64,000 bases of DNA from Siphonodentalium dalli (GCA_032622095.1 CP136068.1:56444025-56508024), one strand, 5' to 3'. Shown: positions 1 to 12,114, numbered from the stretch's first letter. Notes: generated by a model from the letters alone, not told the origin. Made by a program: numbers and translations.

Positions 1-559
1 TGGTTGTAGATATACTACCATCAATGTGACCATCTATTGGACGAAGTAACAAGAGTGGTACATGTGCTGACTCACGTCTTGAGAAGTGTGAGAATGTCTC
101 AACTATTCAAACGAATTTCGGGTGATGAAACACAGATATGCCAAAAAACAATGCAATCTCCCCTTATTGTATCTTATTAGACACAACTGTTTCATAATTA
201 GATACGAAATAGTGTTTGCAGTTGCAGTTGCAGTTTCAACTTTGCACTAACATGTAATGCCTGTGTATTTCTAAGTTGAGCAATTATATTTCCCGGTGGC
301 AGTATGATAGCAATGCAACTTCGACTTCGATGAAGTTAAGGTGTCCAAACGAAATAATATAGCCATAAAGTTGGATTTCTGTCTGTATTATGACTGCAGG
401 GATTCTTTTGTGTTCAAGTACTCGTTATGCTCTTATAATGATACAGTCAGCACAAATCCGGTTTGACTTCCTTCCCAGGAAACGGGCAGGATCGGTTAAA
501 TTATATTGGGCAATTTCATGTTAGGTTTCTAAGAGTCCATTCTGATATATTCTCGATTT

Positions 560-1950
560 GATTGGTCAAACATAGTCACAATATAACTTAACATGATAGT
601 ATCTAATTTAGATTGGGCGAATATATCCACCTCCTTTGCTAAATGCCGTTTGGGAATATAAACATTTGTCACATTTTATAACTGTGAGTTTTGGCGGCCA
701 TTCTGGCGACCATCTTGGGTCAAATAGATCAATGTCGAGTGTAATTGAATGACAATAACGATATTTAAAACTGTGTACACTTTTGTTTATTTTATTATGC
801 CTATTTCTGTCCAATGTTTATCTAGAACCTCGAGAAACAAGTTTATTTATGACATTACATAGCGAATTATTTAATTTGCATTTTTGGGAGTATGGACAAC
901 AATTAGACACAAATTACAGCGTAATGTGTTTTCCAAAGTACTTGGTGTCATAACTGATAAAATCAAAGACAAGTCCTACTCGCCACAGTTTACAAATAAC
1001 CGAAAATAATGTAAGGGGCATGTGTAACAATTCAACACATTTCTATATTTCGGTCGCCATTTTGACAGCCATCTTGGTTTTTATCAATCTTGTTCTTTCA
1101 AAAGGAAGCTTGTCGCAATTTTATCATTGCTTAGAAATATTTTTCATTTTCTGTGTTAAATTTCCTTCTTCGCTTAGTGCCCATTCAGCAATTTTGTGTG
1201 GCTGCCATGAAGATGATTTGACTTAATTTTCGTGGTTTAATTCTGTTGAATTCTCGGGTGTAAGCAGCTATATGGTTCACAGAATTTACAAATTATTCCA
1301 TAAGTCCATGGATTTCCGCGAAAAAGTAGCACATATTCACATATATTTACTTTTCCCCAACACATGAGTGATATCAATACAAATTGGACAGCTTTTTGTG
1401 ATTTCTCCATTTTGGCAGCCATCTTGGCCGCCATCTTAAACACAAATGCACTATTTTCAGTGTAACTATATGGCAATTTACATATTTAAAACAATTTTAC
1501 ATTATCTTCATCGAATTCAGTTATTTTCTGTTCAACTCTTGGCTAGAATCACATAATTGAATTTTGGTTAACTTTCATAGAACGTTTTTTAATTCACATT
1601 TTAAAGATAGCTGACAGGAATGAGATCCGAAATATGACATATTATGTTGTAGAAATGGTTGGATACTAGAATTTATTCAAATTTAGGTCTTTATTCGTTA
1701 CAAATTTCAAACATCGGTTAATGATTCAAGAGGAAAGTGTGAAAAATCATAAATTTTCCGAATTTCGGTCGCCATTTTGGCGGCCATCTTGGTTTATGGT
1801 GGCCACTTTTTCTGTCAAATGGAAGTATGGTGTATTAGTTTCACGTCAGTGGTGAGATAATCAAATTTATATAATAAATTCACAAGTAGATATTAATCAA
1901 ACTGACTCAGTGCATACTGTGAAATTGTGTATGGCGGCCATCTTGATGAC
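560..1950. repeat. Diverged ~358-bp tandem array with YY1-like block
   Basis: A block of the form GCCATTTTGGCGGCCATCTTGG recurs near 696, 1056, 1406 and 1771, so the spacing is 359, 350 and 365 bases. A shorter copy lies at 1933. DNA between the blocks is AT-rich and much diverged. The block contains the reverse complement of the AAGATGGCGGC core known for the YY1 zinc-finger protein; binding here is not shown. The same block at a similar spacing occurs in the foldback arms near 32525, 32880, 35175 and 35515, so this may be an old relative of those arms. No gene is visible in 1-2245. Confidence 0.55.
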
Positions 1951-2982
1951 GTCATAAATCCACCCAGTCGCGACCCCAAGGTGTCTAACATTTGTTTTAT
2001 GGTGCCTGAGATATCAAGCAACGTCATTGGTATAGTCGCTATATTTCTTCACAAAGTGCACACGGGAGTACATAAGAGCCTATACTATATGACCTACGAC
2101 ACACTCGATAAATCTATTGATAATTAATCTTCTAGTCAAGTATCCAAATGTTTAACAAAGCTTTGTTGGGTACGTGGCATTAACCAGAGATTTTTTCTCT
2201 GCGATAAATGTTATATGTTTATTGTGGTGGTGATGTTATGATAATAGAGACCTTTCGCATCCTCACGTTTACGATTACGAATACGGATAGCTATTCGTAG
2301 TCGTAAGTCTATCCGTATGGCCAAAAAGTCCTTTCGCAAAACGAGTACGCGTAAGAGTTTTGACGAACACGTACGATCATTATTTCGTACCACTTTTACA
2401 ACTCAAAGCGTGTGTTTGGTATACAGTCCCTTAATACTTCACTTATCGTCTCATTTGCAACAATGCGATTATCATGACCTGCTAATATTGTCAATAATTC
2501 GACCAGTCACAACGTACGACCCGGGATTCTCGTGATATATTGTGGCAATACAGGTATAAATGCCAGGTCATATATGTGGTGGAAATTCAGTTCGTTGTTA
2601 GCATGGATGACCGGATAGACGTTATGCTGATGGGGAAGAGGGGTTCCTGAATTTGGACCTCACATCAACCACGACGCCATCGTTCAAGCCCCTTCAAGTC
2701 CGCGAGTTGATTTCAATGCGATTTCGGCTTCACCTCTTTGGGTTTAGGAAATCCGACATACGGTTGGTGAGCTCGTTGATGTGCATCACTTCTGATGTGT
2801 TACTACCAAATCGAAACAAAGTCGACACGGTAGAAGCGATGTGCATCAAGTTGCTTTTTTGTCAGATATTTGACAAACCGGCAAAATTTCGTTGCACAAA
2901 ATGTTGATAAATAACAGGTTTTGGGCAATTTTATAATATAGTTCACTGTGGTTAGCATTAATTTTGAGCAATTACTCGATTC

Positions 2983-3066
2983 TGATAACAGAAGCGGCAT
3001 TTCAAAAAAAATTGTTGTTGGAATCTGATGATATGGGGACATCTAATCGGATTGAGTACCTTTAAA
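2983..3066 (-). mobile_element. Solo end of the AGGTACTCAATCCGA MITE family
   Basis: Read on the minus strand, this begins TTTAAAGGTACTCAATCCGA and continues with a CCCCATATCATC and CAACAACAA segment that matches the left end of the MITE at 7931. No matching opposite end was found, so this is a fragment. It sits inside the 2246-4027 element and so was captured by or inserted into it. Confidence 0.5.
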
Positions 3067-3270
3067 TGCCGCATTTGTGCGTATTCTTTAAATAAAAAAT
3101 AAATGCAAAGAACAAACCTGACAGAGACTGCTGAGCTCTGGTGATGTCGGTGGGTGTGCCAAATATTATTTTAGTTACTGTTCAGGAGCAGAAATCACTA
3201 CTTACCAGTTGAATCGGGATCCAGGGTATGTTCAGATTACTCAGACAGAGTACTTTATGTAACTTAGAAC

Positions 3271-3328
3271 TCGGTTATGAATTCCATGTAATTTTAAAAT
3301 CGGTTATGAATTCCATGTAATTTTAAAA
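3271..3328. repeat. Perfect 29-bp tandem duplication
   Basis: The 29-base unit starting TCGGTTATGAATTCCATG occurs twice head to tail with no difference. It lies inside the 2246-4027 element and looks like a recent slippage or repair duplication. Confidence 0.9.
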
Positions 3329-4449
3329 TGCCCTGCATTACAGACTCTACGAGAGAGATATATAAAACCCAACTTCTACCGAAAACCGAATATTATTAAA
3401 TTGAATGAACTATTCAATTCGGGAAAGGGGAAGAGAACACAAAATCTTTCACTATTCATTAATAGGGTTATGCCATTATTTAGGCTCTCCTGATGCATTC
3501 TATAACTGCATACGCTAGGACACCACCATGGGTTGTTGAATTAAATAATTGTTGAATTTCACTATATATTGTGTACTATCTTGCACATAATAATCACTCA
3601 AAACTCCTCATGCATCGCACACTATATACTGTATTTTTGGCGACTGGTTTCATAGTGCACTCTTACTGTAAAGTTTTCTGTCGCAGCCAGCTATGGCTAT
3701 CCGTTGTGAATAGCGATCTTATTTCGCGGGAAGCTCGTGATTCACGACGACGAGTACAGTGATTGACAATCTAAACAGCATATCGAGGTCGTAGCTCAAT
3801 ACAACTGGATGGTGTACATGATATACATATACAGTCTCGAACGGAGTAAAGTGATATATTGCAGAAAATAAATTTCAGGTGTTATTTGAGCTTATTAGAA
3901 ACCATGAAATCGTAACCGTCATTACGGATAGTAAAATACGAGAACGATTAGAAACTACACAAAGGTTGGTGACGTAGTACCCTATCCGTATCCGTAATTG
4001 TAAACGTGAGTTTTGCGAAAGGTCTCTAATATGATTTGATATACAGCGGATAACGCTGTATATTTGTGTGGATCGATTAATACCTGAGTTTTGCTGGCTA
4101 TTTGGTCACATTATAAATCGCTACTCATTTGGTGTAAACCATATTTTACTCTCAATCTTAAACCATCGACCTATACAATATACGTCGATGCCTAAACATA
4201 ATTATTCATTGATTCATTTGATATGCAACACGTGGTTGCACGTGTGAAAGGAATATGACAGTCGCAGTTTATACATGTACACTGTAGTTGTCATCTCTTA
4301 TATTTTTCGATAAATTTGAGATGGTTTCGTTCAAAGTTTGTGCTGGTGAAATACTTTTAGTCAGCGGTCGCGTAAAAACTGCAACTGTAGATCATTGGAA
4401 TAAAATCTAGAGGTGTCGTCGCTCTGAAACGGTACTACATATTTTGTAT

Positions 4450-4512
4450 GATTAAAGGTACACAATCCGATTCGATGCTCCCCGTTTCATCCAATTACAA
4501 CAACAACGGAAT
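4450..4512 (+). mobile_element. Solo left end, AGGTAC(T/A)CAATCCGA MITE family
   Basis: TTAAAGGTACACAATCCGA followed by a CCCCGTTTCATC and a CAACAACAAC run matches the left end of the 7931-8392 MITE. The right end is missing. It overlaps the start of a 165-codon ORF that then runs into the Mutator-like MITE, so that ORF is not a gene. Confidence 0.5.
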
Positions 4513-4882
4513 TTCACAAAAAGCCGATTTAGTTATCCAAATGAGTGTATTACCAATAAATATTTACAATGATACCAGCACGATATCATATTTACCGAAA
4601 AAGTCCTATTATAACTTTTTTCCTGACGGTTTGTACGACGAGCAAGTGTGGTTTGCAACTTCCACATTTAGTGATGCCCATAGTATTAGTGGAATTTCCC
4701 ACATATGTAATGACAAGAAAACCATAGTCAGAAATTGTATACATAACGCCACCAAGATCATATTATTAGTCATAAATATAAATTATAATATAAAATATAT
4801 TGGTTACATGAATGCACCGCCTCAGAATTCCGTTAAAACAACTAATCCTTCAAATTATTACAAAAAACTACGGCTTATTACT

Positions 4883-5224
4883 GCTGAAGGGGTCACTCTC
4901 ACCAAAAAAAGTGCTGCGCTGAACTTGCAGCTGAAGGGTACATAGGATTTTCAAAATGTGCTGAAGGGTACACAGGGTTTGAAATGTCATTATAAAGGAC
5001 ATTCAGTCTTCGTATCTGCCATGATATCTGTCAGAGAATAATTGTTTACGTTCCAATGAATATTAAAATGTACTGAAAACAAACTGCTAATGGGCGCCAA
5101 ACTTTCATAAACACAATTTATGTAATGGTGTTCGTGCCGATCACAAACCCTGTGTACGCTTCAGCACATTTTCAAAGCCTGTGTACCCTTCAACACTTTT
5201 TTTGGTGAGAGTGACCCCTTCAGC
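4883..5224. mobile_element. Mutator-like MITE with 9-bp target duplication
   Basis: The ends are perfect inverted repeats: GCTGAAGGGGTCACTCTCAC at the left and its complement at the right. The inverted match runs inward for about 90 bases as repeated GCTGAAGGGTACAC(A)GG units, making a near-palindrome. The exact 9-mer CTTATTACT flanks both sides (4874-4882 and 5225-5233). A 9-bp duplication is typical of Mutator/MULE transposition. There is no coding capacity, so it must have been moved in trans. Confidence 0.85.
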
Positions 5225-5233
5225 CTTATTACT

Positions 5234-6502
5234 GCAGGTTTTTCATTCACCAAACCAGAAAGCTTCTAAATGCGGATCAAAAATTGTGTTCCCGCCATAA
5301 AATCTTCAAGTGTGCATAACTCAGCCATTGTTCATACCTAAACACCGAACGCAATTAACGCGTCATAATACATGTAGTTATATACTGCAACTATAAGACA
5401 TCCAGCGAATACACGCCCCACGAAAACGCGAAATGTGTTGTCCTGTGAGATATCCCATTGCTATAGCTCAATTGACACGGCCAGATTAGCTTTTCTACAA
5501 GATCCTAAAACAATAAAGCAAACGCTGGCGCTTTAATTTTTCTGAAACTAAAAGTACAGTGGTAGTATTTAACGAAACGGAAAAAAAAAAAAAAAAAAAA
5601 AAAAAAAGTATTTAACGAAACGAAACGCCAATATGAACTTCAAAATATGACCTGGAAATTTGGTGACAAACTACTTTTTGTTTTTTAAATTTAGATGTCT
5701 TTATTAATTCCTTAGATATATAGGCCACGTTTTTACATAGCCCATACACACCCACGTGGAAGGGATAAGGGCGTTCTTTTTGTCTGAAATAAAAGGATTA
5801 TTATATATTGTACAGATGTTGTTCCATAACGCCCTTTTTCGTAATAGGGTAGTCTGCTCTACGTCATTGTGGGGAAATTAATACAAGTTACAACACACAG
5901 AGGCTCCATACAAACGACAAACAGTCCCTATATTATTCTGGGACATATATAAACACTATATAGCAATATATGCCATATGTATTGGAACCTGTGCCCCCAC
6001 TTTCTGTATAGGCGTGGTATTTTAAATACTAAATTAGTGACTAAGGAGTTAATAAAGAAGAAAACAAATATCAGATGCTTTGGTGTATCGGGAAGGATTG
6101 TGGGCTTCTACGTACGTATAGATAGATAGTTTAGTCAAAGAGGTTGAAGGCGGTCGATGACAAAAACATCTCCATATATGATCAATACGTTCACGTTCAT
6201 AAGTCCAGTATAGGATCCAATATTGCCCATCTATTAGAATATGTATCATTATCCAGAAAAAAAAACAATAAACTTTTCGGTAGTTTGTTGCAAATCTTAT
6301 GAAGGCTGTCAATGTCGGCTTCTTGGGTATTTTAAATTTGCATCTAAATATGAAATATCTTATAAGCATGAAGATGAAATTGGCGGCATTTCTGGAGTGA
6401 GTAATACCAAATGACAAACTACTACCGGAAAGCCCAGAATGTATATATATATAACGGAAAAACGTGCGCTTCTCTTGTTGCAGAACGGTTGAGGAGGACC
6501 TA
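5234..6502. other. Unique AT-rich DNA with a poly-A tract
   Basis: No coding exon, RNA gene or element end is convincing here. An uninterrupted A tract lies at 5581-5607. It is followed by TATTTAACGAAACG, which also precedes the tract at 5568-5580, so the A-run lies between two copies of a short repeat. That may mark a retroposed tail or simple slippage. The 122-codon minus-strand ORF at 6049-6417 shows no family features. Confidence 0.5.
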
Positions 6503-6878
6503 TCACTGAAAAAACATAAGTGTAGAAAATATACACAAAAGAGTAGAATGGCTACTCTTTATTGGTAAAAGTTGATCCAATCCTTTAAAGAGTAGAAATA
6601 GAGTAAGAGTAAAAATTACTCTATTTGTGTAAGTGTGGCTACTCTTTCGTGGTGTATAATTTTACACTTTCCCACACAATATTGTGTATAAATGGGGTAC
6701 ACAAATGTGTAGAGATTGGTGTACACTGTAAGAGTAGTTATGTACACATAAAGTGTACTTACCATATCTACACTTTTATGAGTATATTTATTCACACCAA
6801 TTCTACTACTCTTTTAAGTGTAGAAAAGTACCCTTTTTGTGTACGATTGTGTACACTTTGATGAGTAGATGCAAATCA
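6503..6878. mobile_element. AT-rich MITE-like sequence of GTGTAG/AGAGTAG units
   Basis: It begins CACTGAAAAAACATAAGTGT and is dense in GTGTAG, GTGTACA, AGAGTAG and their complements on both strands, so it is largely self-complementary. The end resembles the minus-strand end of the 29164-29328 element (CACTGAACAAAACAT). The right boundary is unclear. It stops at a 22-base C tract (6879-6900). ORFs crossing the tract are artefacts. Confidence 0.45.
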
Positions 6879-6900
6879 CCCCCCCCCCCCCCCCCCCCCC
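6879..6900. repeat. Poly-C tract (22 C)
   Basis: An uninterrupted C run, followed by ATGGTACCCCATCC. It is one of several long poly-C/G tracts in the window; those at 10156, 11598, 11796 and 12480 belong to one foldback element. Confidence 0.95.
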
Positions 6901-7100
6901 ATGGTACCCCATCCAACCCATTCATGGGAATGTGAATCATTGGGCAAGAGTGACAAAGACAACCATGGTCGTACGGTTCAACTATATTATAATTACAGAT
7001 ACAATCCCTGAAACAATCTGCCCCATTCATCACATAGGCAAATTAACAAAGGCTGTGGGTTTCATAGGAAAACAGGATAATCAATCCACGAGAAAACTGT

Positions 7101-7926
7101 ATTGGTGATTCATTATCTTTATTTCATATTGAACACAAATGTAATATAACAGTTATACATTTGACATTTAGCATATACCATGCCTAGAATGGGCAGGATG
7201 CTGTATATATTAAAACGTAATATGTATATAGTCATTTGTGGTTACAATGAAATTCTGAATATAAAAATTATGAGCGATTGTCTCACTCTTATTTTCTCAC
7301 ATGTGAACAGCTGATGTGAATAGCAATAAAACATTTCCAATAATAATGAGGTGTATAATTTGTCCAGTACAGTCTGGTGCAGTTATGAAAAAAGTGCCAA
7401 ACCTCCAATTAATTGCAGCATGATATTTCTTAGCTAGAATAAGTACATTAACCCATGATAAACAACATATTAAAAATAAAAAGGACCTACAAATGGGGAA
7501 ATTGGTGAATATTGTGAAATAAATTTGTGAAAATGTGGTAAAATACTCAATTTATGGCTTTCAAGGTTGTTTATCATACATGTATAAGAAATTCCATATC
7601 AAAAGTCCTTACATTGTCATATCTGTTACGTAAATTTTACTATCCTGATTACAGAACAGAAAACCTTTTTCCATATGTATCAGTTAAGTATTTTTTAGTC
7701 ATATATGCCTCTAAAATTGAGACTTCATTTCACAAGACTATTCCTAATATTTTAAATACTAGAGAGAAATGAAGGATTTTCCAGTCCTGTAACCAGGATA
7801 GTAAAATCTCCAAAATAGTTTTGATAATGGAAGGACTTGTTGATTTTAAAATGTTGATCAAAGTAGACACCCCTCCCCTGTCCCTGGTATAAGTTAAAGC
7901 TGTTTGGAAAAATAGTCTAGTCAGTT
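7101..7926. other. Unique AT-rich DNA
   Basis: No gene, RNA or repeat end was recognised. Short ORFs such as the 72-codon one at 7554-7772 have AT-driven composition and no motif. Confidence 0.4.
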
Positions 7927-7930
7927 TTAA

Positions 7931-8392
7931 AGGTACTCAATCCGAACAGAGGGTCCCCATCTCAACAGATTCCAACAACAACAATCCGATCAGAGGGTCC
8001 TATATTACTATTTCTTTGGCTTTGGGGGTAAAAAATATTTGATTCGAGTCGAGGAACCCATCAAACAAAGCTCAGAGTTATTAGATATTGATTTTTGAAA
8101 TTTGTTATTTACTCGAGATGAGTACTAATAATTGCCTTCAACTGCCGTAATCTGCTCGGGATGTGTACACCACAGTCTATTCTAACAGACAAGGATGGAT
8201 AACTCTAAACTCAAGTGGTAATAATAACGCAATTTTGACTGAGTTCCGATAATGAAAAATAATAGATTTTTAAAATCGATATCTAACAAATCTGAGCTTT
8301 GATGGGTGACTTCCTCGACTCGAATCAAATATTTTTGACCCCCGAAGCCATTGAAATAGTAATTGAGAGGAGTTTTATCGGATTGAGTACCT
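7931..8392. mobile_element. TTAA-flanked MITE with ~140-bp terminal inverted repeats
   Basis: The left end is AGGTACTCAATCCGAACAGA and the right end is the inverse AGGTACTCAATCCGATAAAA. Inverted similarity continues for roughly 140 bases, including a GTAAAAAATATTTGATTCGA stretch present in both arms. TTAA lies immediately outside each end (7927-7930 and 8393-8396), as expected for piggyBac-type insertion. The 66-codon ORF at 8299-8499 falls across the right arm and is not a gene. Fragments of the family are at 2983-3066, 4450-4512 and 14893-15008. Confidence 0.75.
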
Positions 8393-8907
8393 TTAAGTAC
8401 ACTGGGGAAATTGATTCAGGTACATTCCGCTCTTTAAAATATTTACAGCTACTCACAAAAAGAGAAATGCTCTTCATTATTCTTGTTTCAATGACATAAT
8501 ATGTTGCTGTTTGTCAACTGCAGCATTTTCATTGGCTAAGAATCAAATATATGCATCGCAGGAAATGGGATAGTTTGCTGATCAGTTAATTGATGAACGC
8601 CATTTTAATTCGCAGCAGGCAAAATCAAACTTCTTCCTTTTTGTTTATGATCCAAGATAGCCTTAGCCTTTCTCTTCCTATAACAAGTTTTATATAGTTT
8701 CATGGGTATAAAATAATATGAATCAAAGACGGTTGAAAGACCCATGTCTGGAAGAGCTTCGATAAGTTATTATTGATTTAATTTTGAATTTTCTGGTATA
8801 ATGTATATACATGAATCAATTTGGGACATTTCATAGCTCGTGTTTGTTCCGTGCATAGCATGGGCTTAATTCTATCTAAAAAAAATAGTATCGAAAAACA
8901 TCATTAA

Positions 8908-9370
8908 CCCTTCACGTCGTGAGCTGTGCTGGTACAGCATTAAAGTTCCTGTGCCAGTGCATTATCTTATATTATATTTGCGACTGTGAGCCTTGCATAT
9001 ATAAGAGAATGCTCTGGTTTACAAGGTCAAGGTAAATATTGTTAGGCCTATGTATTCTTTTTATGCAGTAATGCTCTAAATAATCGACTTCTTAACCACA
9101 GCAGAATTATGGGTAACTTAATTATGGGAAATATGGCTTGTTGCCATTCATCGGAAAGCTCTCGGGGAGAGCTTTCTGATGAATGGCAACAAGCCAAATT
9201 TCCGACTAAATCCTGAAAAGTTACCCATAATTCTGCTGTGGTTAAGGGGTCGATTAATTAGAGCATTACTGTATAGGCAAGGCTCCTGATGGGAGACTGG
9301 CATACATAACAGAACGCATTTACGGTACAGAGTTTTCACAAAATTTCAGGAAGCTCCAGTCATGGAAGGG
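8908..9370. mobile_element. TTAA-type element interrupted by a mariner MITE
   Basis: The left end is TTAA (8904-8907) then CCCTTCACGTCGTGAGCTGT. The right end is GGAAGCTCCAGTCATGGAAG then GGTTCG, a decayed TTAA. The body is colinear with the intact copy at 20944-21182, sharing GTGCCAGTGCATT, GGTAAATATTGTTAGGCC and AAATTTCAGGAAGCTCCAG. The piece 9066-9271 is a separate MITE inserted into it. CCCTT ends next to TTAA are characteristic of piggyBac-like elements. Confidence 0.65.
9066..9271. mobile_element. Palindromic Tc1/mariner-type MITE, copy 1
   Basis: The ends are CAGTAATGCTCTAA and TTAGAGCATTACTG, the 3' side followed by TA. The interior is a near-perfect hairpin: CTTGTTGCCATTCATCGGAA on one arm pairs with the opposite arm across a GAGAGC loop. 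It carries ATTATGGGTAACTT and its inverse. Copy 2 at 54324-54509 has TA on both sides. CAGT ends with a TA target fit Tc1/mariner. It is nested inside the 8908-9370 element, so it is the younger of the two. Confidence 0.8.
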
Positions 9371-10155
9371 TTCGATGATAGAAGCGTTTCCATACAGGTG
9401 TCTTTGACTCATGCATGTATCTATCATTTTATACCCTGGCAACTATATAAAATGTGGCTTATTTTTTAATTTATATTTTACTCGTATTAATGACATCCAT
9501 ACATATTGCGCGTTTAGGTCTGCAGTTGTTTGGTAAATTCCGCCATTTTCAATGATGATGTGCTACGGCATCTTCCCTCCCCTGGGGGGAGATAAACTGG
9601 GGTAACCCCCAGACCTTTCCATGAGGAAAACACAGCGAGAGCAGTTATTGGCTACCGCAACGCAGAAGACGGGTGCAATACGGCACCCACACTAAAACTG
9701 CAAAAGGCGTCTTTGCTCAAACAAAAAGTTACAGTAGACTAGACTATGCCTAGTTACACTGCAATAGGCCATAGTCGAACTGAGATGGTAAAAGATGTAA
9801 ATAAACCTTAAAATAGTTAAATAAAATAGTTCAATATTGAACCAACAATTACATTATTACAGTCGCCATTAGAATTTTGTGAAGAGGGATGGGTGCGAAT
9901 TTTAGCACCTGTGAATTGAAAAGTACAATTGCTACGGGTGCGAGAGCAATCACTCCCGTCTCCTGGGAAGGACTGATCATCTCCCCTGTCTGAATGTTTC
10001 TTACTTTCACATGTAGTGTCATTTTATCATTCAATATGGCTATGTGACTATGTGAAAAACTATCATTGGTGACAAGGAAGCATGTATTTTCTTCGGCAGA
10101 GGCATTACAGTTCAGAATTTATTTGTGTGTGGAAAATTGCTTAGTCTATCCAACA

Positions 10156-10179
10156 CCCCCCCCCCCCCCCCCCCCCCCC
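10156..10179. repeat. Poly-C tract (24 C) in left foldback arm
   Basis: An unbroken C run at the unit position where right-arm copies have poly-G. On the minus strand this is a G24 run, able in principle to form G-quadruplex or triplex DNA. Confidence 0.95.
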
Positions 10180-11597
10180 GGCGTGAATTTTTATTTACCT
10201 CAACATCTAATCCAATTAGTCTCATTTTATGATTCACTATGACTGTGCAACTAAGAAAACTAATATTGGCATGTATTTTTTGTGAAATAAGCAATAATTC
10301 CAGAGAAAGTCCAGAGAATTTCTACCACAGCATCTCATGGCCAGTTAAGTCAGTCTCATTTTATCTTTCAATATGAATATGCGGCTAAGTAAATCTATCA
10401 ATGGCATCAAGGAAGCATGTTTTTTTCTGTGAAAGAGTCAATATTTAAAGTTTGGAGAATTGTCAATGAAAATTACCTTGTTTATCTTCCCATCCCGCCT
10501 GAATTTTACCTCAACAGTTATTCTAATTTTATCATTCATATGACTATGCGACTAAAAAAAACTATTGTTGGCGACAAGAAAGCATGTATATTCTATTAAA
10601 GAGGTGTGGAGAATTTTCATTGAAAAATACATAGTTGATCACCCCCTCCACCCACATGAATTTTTCTTACCTTAACATGTAGTGGCAGGTTTTTCTTCGG
10701 AAAAACCCATGTTTTTCTTCGGAAGAGGTAGATCATGCCATGACTCTCTACTCTGTCTAATGCCCATAGAGATCATATTCCACTAATACGAAACCTTTGA
10801 ACTTTTTGAAGTTTTGACAGGGGATATTATAAAGTCTAACAATAACGCGGGGAATATATTTCTCAGCTATTATCTGTTCCTTAATAATGTACAAGTTTCA
10901 CAATGGGTGAATGTCCCAACTCAAAATTGCATGTTTTTCTATGATCTTTGTGACCCGATATCACAATAAACATTGAATTATTTACCCAGTAGAAATGCTA
11001 TAATTGTCAGCAAAGCAAAGCAAAATCTCTCAAAAATCCGCTTTCAACATGAAATTTCGAGTTGGGACCTTCACCTACAGTAAAGTACATTAGTAAGGAA
11101 CAGATAATAACTAAGAAATATTTTCCCTGTGTTATTTTTTCGACTTTATAAGGTTCCATGTCAAAACTACTTCAAAAAGTTCCAAGGTTTCGGACTGGTG
11201 GAATATGATCTCTACGGGCGTTAGCCAGAGTAGAGATTCATGGCATGATCTACGGCAGAAGCTACATGTAGGTAATTTTTAATGAAAATAAGATATTGTA
11301 GTAAAAAAAAATTCAGGGGGTTGGGGTTGGCAAGACTTCAATTATTGGCCTTTTCACAGAAAATACATGTTCCTTGTTGCCAATGAGGGGGGATAGGGGA
11401 TAAACTAGGAAATTTTCAATGAAAATTCTCCAAACTATAATTATTGCCTCTTTCACTGAAAATACATTGCCTATTTCACAGAAAATACATGCTTCCTTGT
11501 TGCCAATGATATACTTTTTTCTTAGTCGCAAAGTCATATTGAATGATAAAATGAGACTAACTGGCTGTTGGATGTTGAGGCAAAAACAAATTCAGGT

Positions 11598-11620
11598 GGG
11601 GGGGGGGGGGGGGGGGGGGG
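11598..11620. repeat. Poly-G tract (23 G) in right foldback arm
   Basis: It follows AAATTCAGGT and precedes TGGTGATAAACTAAG. The homologous positions of neighbouring units have G15 (11796-11810) and G19 (12480-12498), so the runs expand and shrink independently at one conserved site. Confidence 0.95.
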
Positions 11621-11852
11621 TGGTGATAAACTAAGTAATTTTCAATGAAAATTTGCCTCCTTGACAAAGAATACTTAGCTTTCTTGTTACCAATGATAGG
11701 TTTTTCTTAGTCATATAGTCATATTGAATGATAAAATTAGTCTATCTGCCCATTAGTTGTTGAGGTATTAAAGAACAAATTCAGACGGGGGTTATGGGGG
11801 GGGGGGGGGGATGCGTAGGCGGGAGATAAACTTTTACAACAGTATAGAACGA

Positions 11853-12110
11853 AAACACTGGAAGCAAAGCAATTTTCGGTCTAGAACTCTAGATCTGTTT
11901 TAGACGGTGATTGTGTATCGCTTCACCATGCAGTCATTTTCAATAAAAATACATGAATAATAAAAAACCCTGAATTCAACAGATGCCTATGAGTAACCAC
12001 AGAAAATTCAGCTTTATAATTTCTTCATTCATTGTTTATTTTTTCCTGATTATGTTGTTTGATATGCAAGAGCCTTTTGAATAAATAAACACTGAATGAA
12101 GAAACTCTAA
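11853..12110. repeat. Insertion repeat CTGGAAGC…CTCTAAA, copy 1
   Basis: The segment CTGGAAGCAAAGCAATTTTC through CACTGAATGAAGAAACTCTAAA lies inside the right foldback arm. A shorter copy lies at 12520-12690 just outside it, with the same first and last phrases. Both are followed by TGTCAAGTT MITEs at different distances, so a compound block was duplicated. Confidence 0.6.
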
Positions 12111-12114
12111 ACTC

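Larger units (their letters stand above)
2246..4027. mobile_element. Non-autonomous TIR DNA transposon, AAT duplication
   Basis: The left end reads AGAGACCTTTCGCATCCTCA and the right end is its imperfect inverse (…TTTTGCGAAAGGTCTCT). The inverted match lasts about 46 bases and includes a repeated ACGGATACGGATAG segment. Both ends are flanked by AAT (2243-2245 and 4028-4030), which looks like a 3-bp target-site duplication. The ~1.8-kb interior has only short ORFs and no transposase that I recognise. Superfamily is uncertain: a 3-bp duplication suits PIF/Harbinger, but AAT is not its usual target. A second element with similar ends lies at 29972-32138. Confidence 0.7.

Noticed and set aside
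4448-4945. 165-codon plus-strand ORF
   Set aside because: It begins in a solo MITE end and finishes inside the Mutator-like MITE, with no recognisable domain in between.
6753-7108. Overlapping ORFs crossing the poly-C tract at 6879
   Set aside because: Open frames with poly-Pro or poly-Gly runs arise from the C22 homopolymer; the same effect makes ORFs at 10112-10294, 11419-11634 and 16878-17162.
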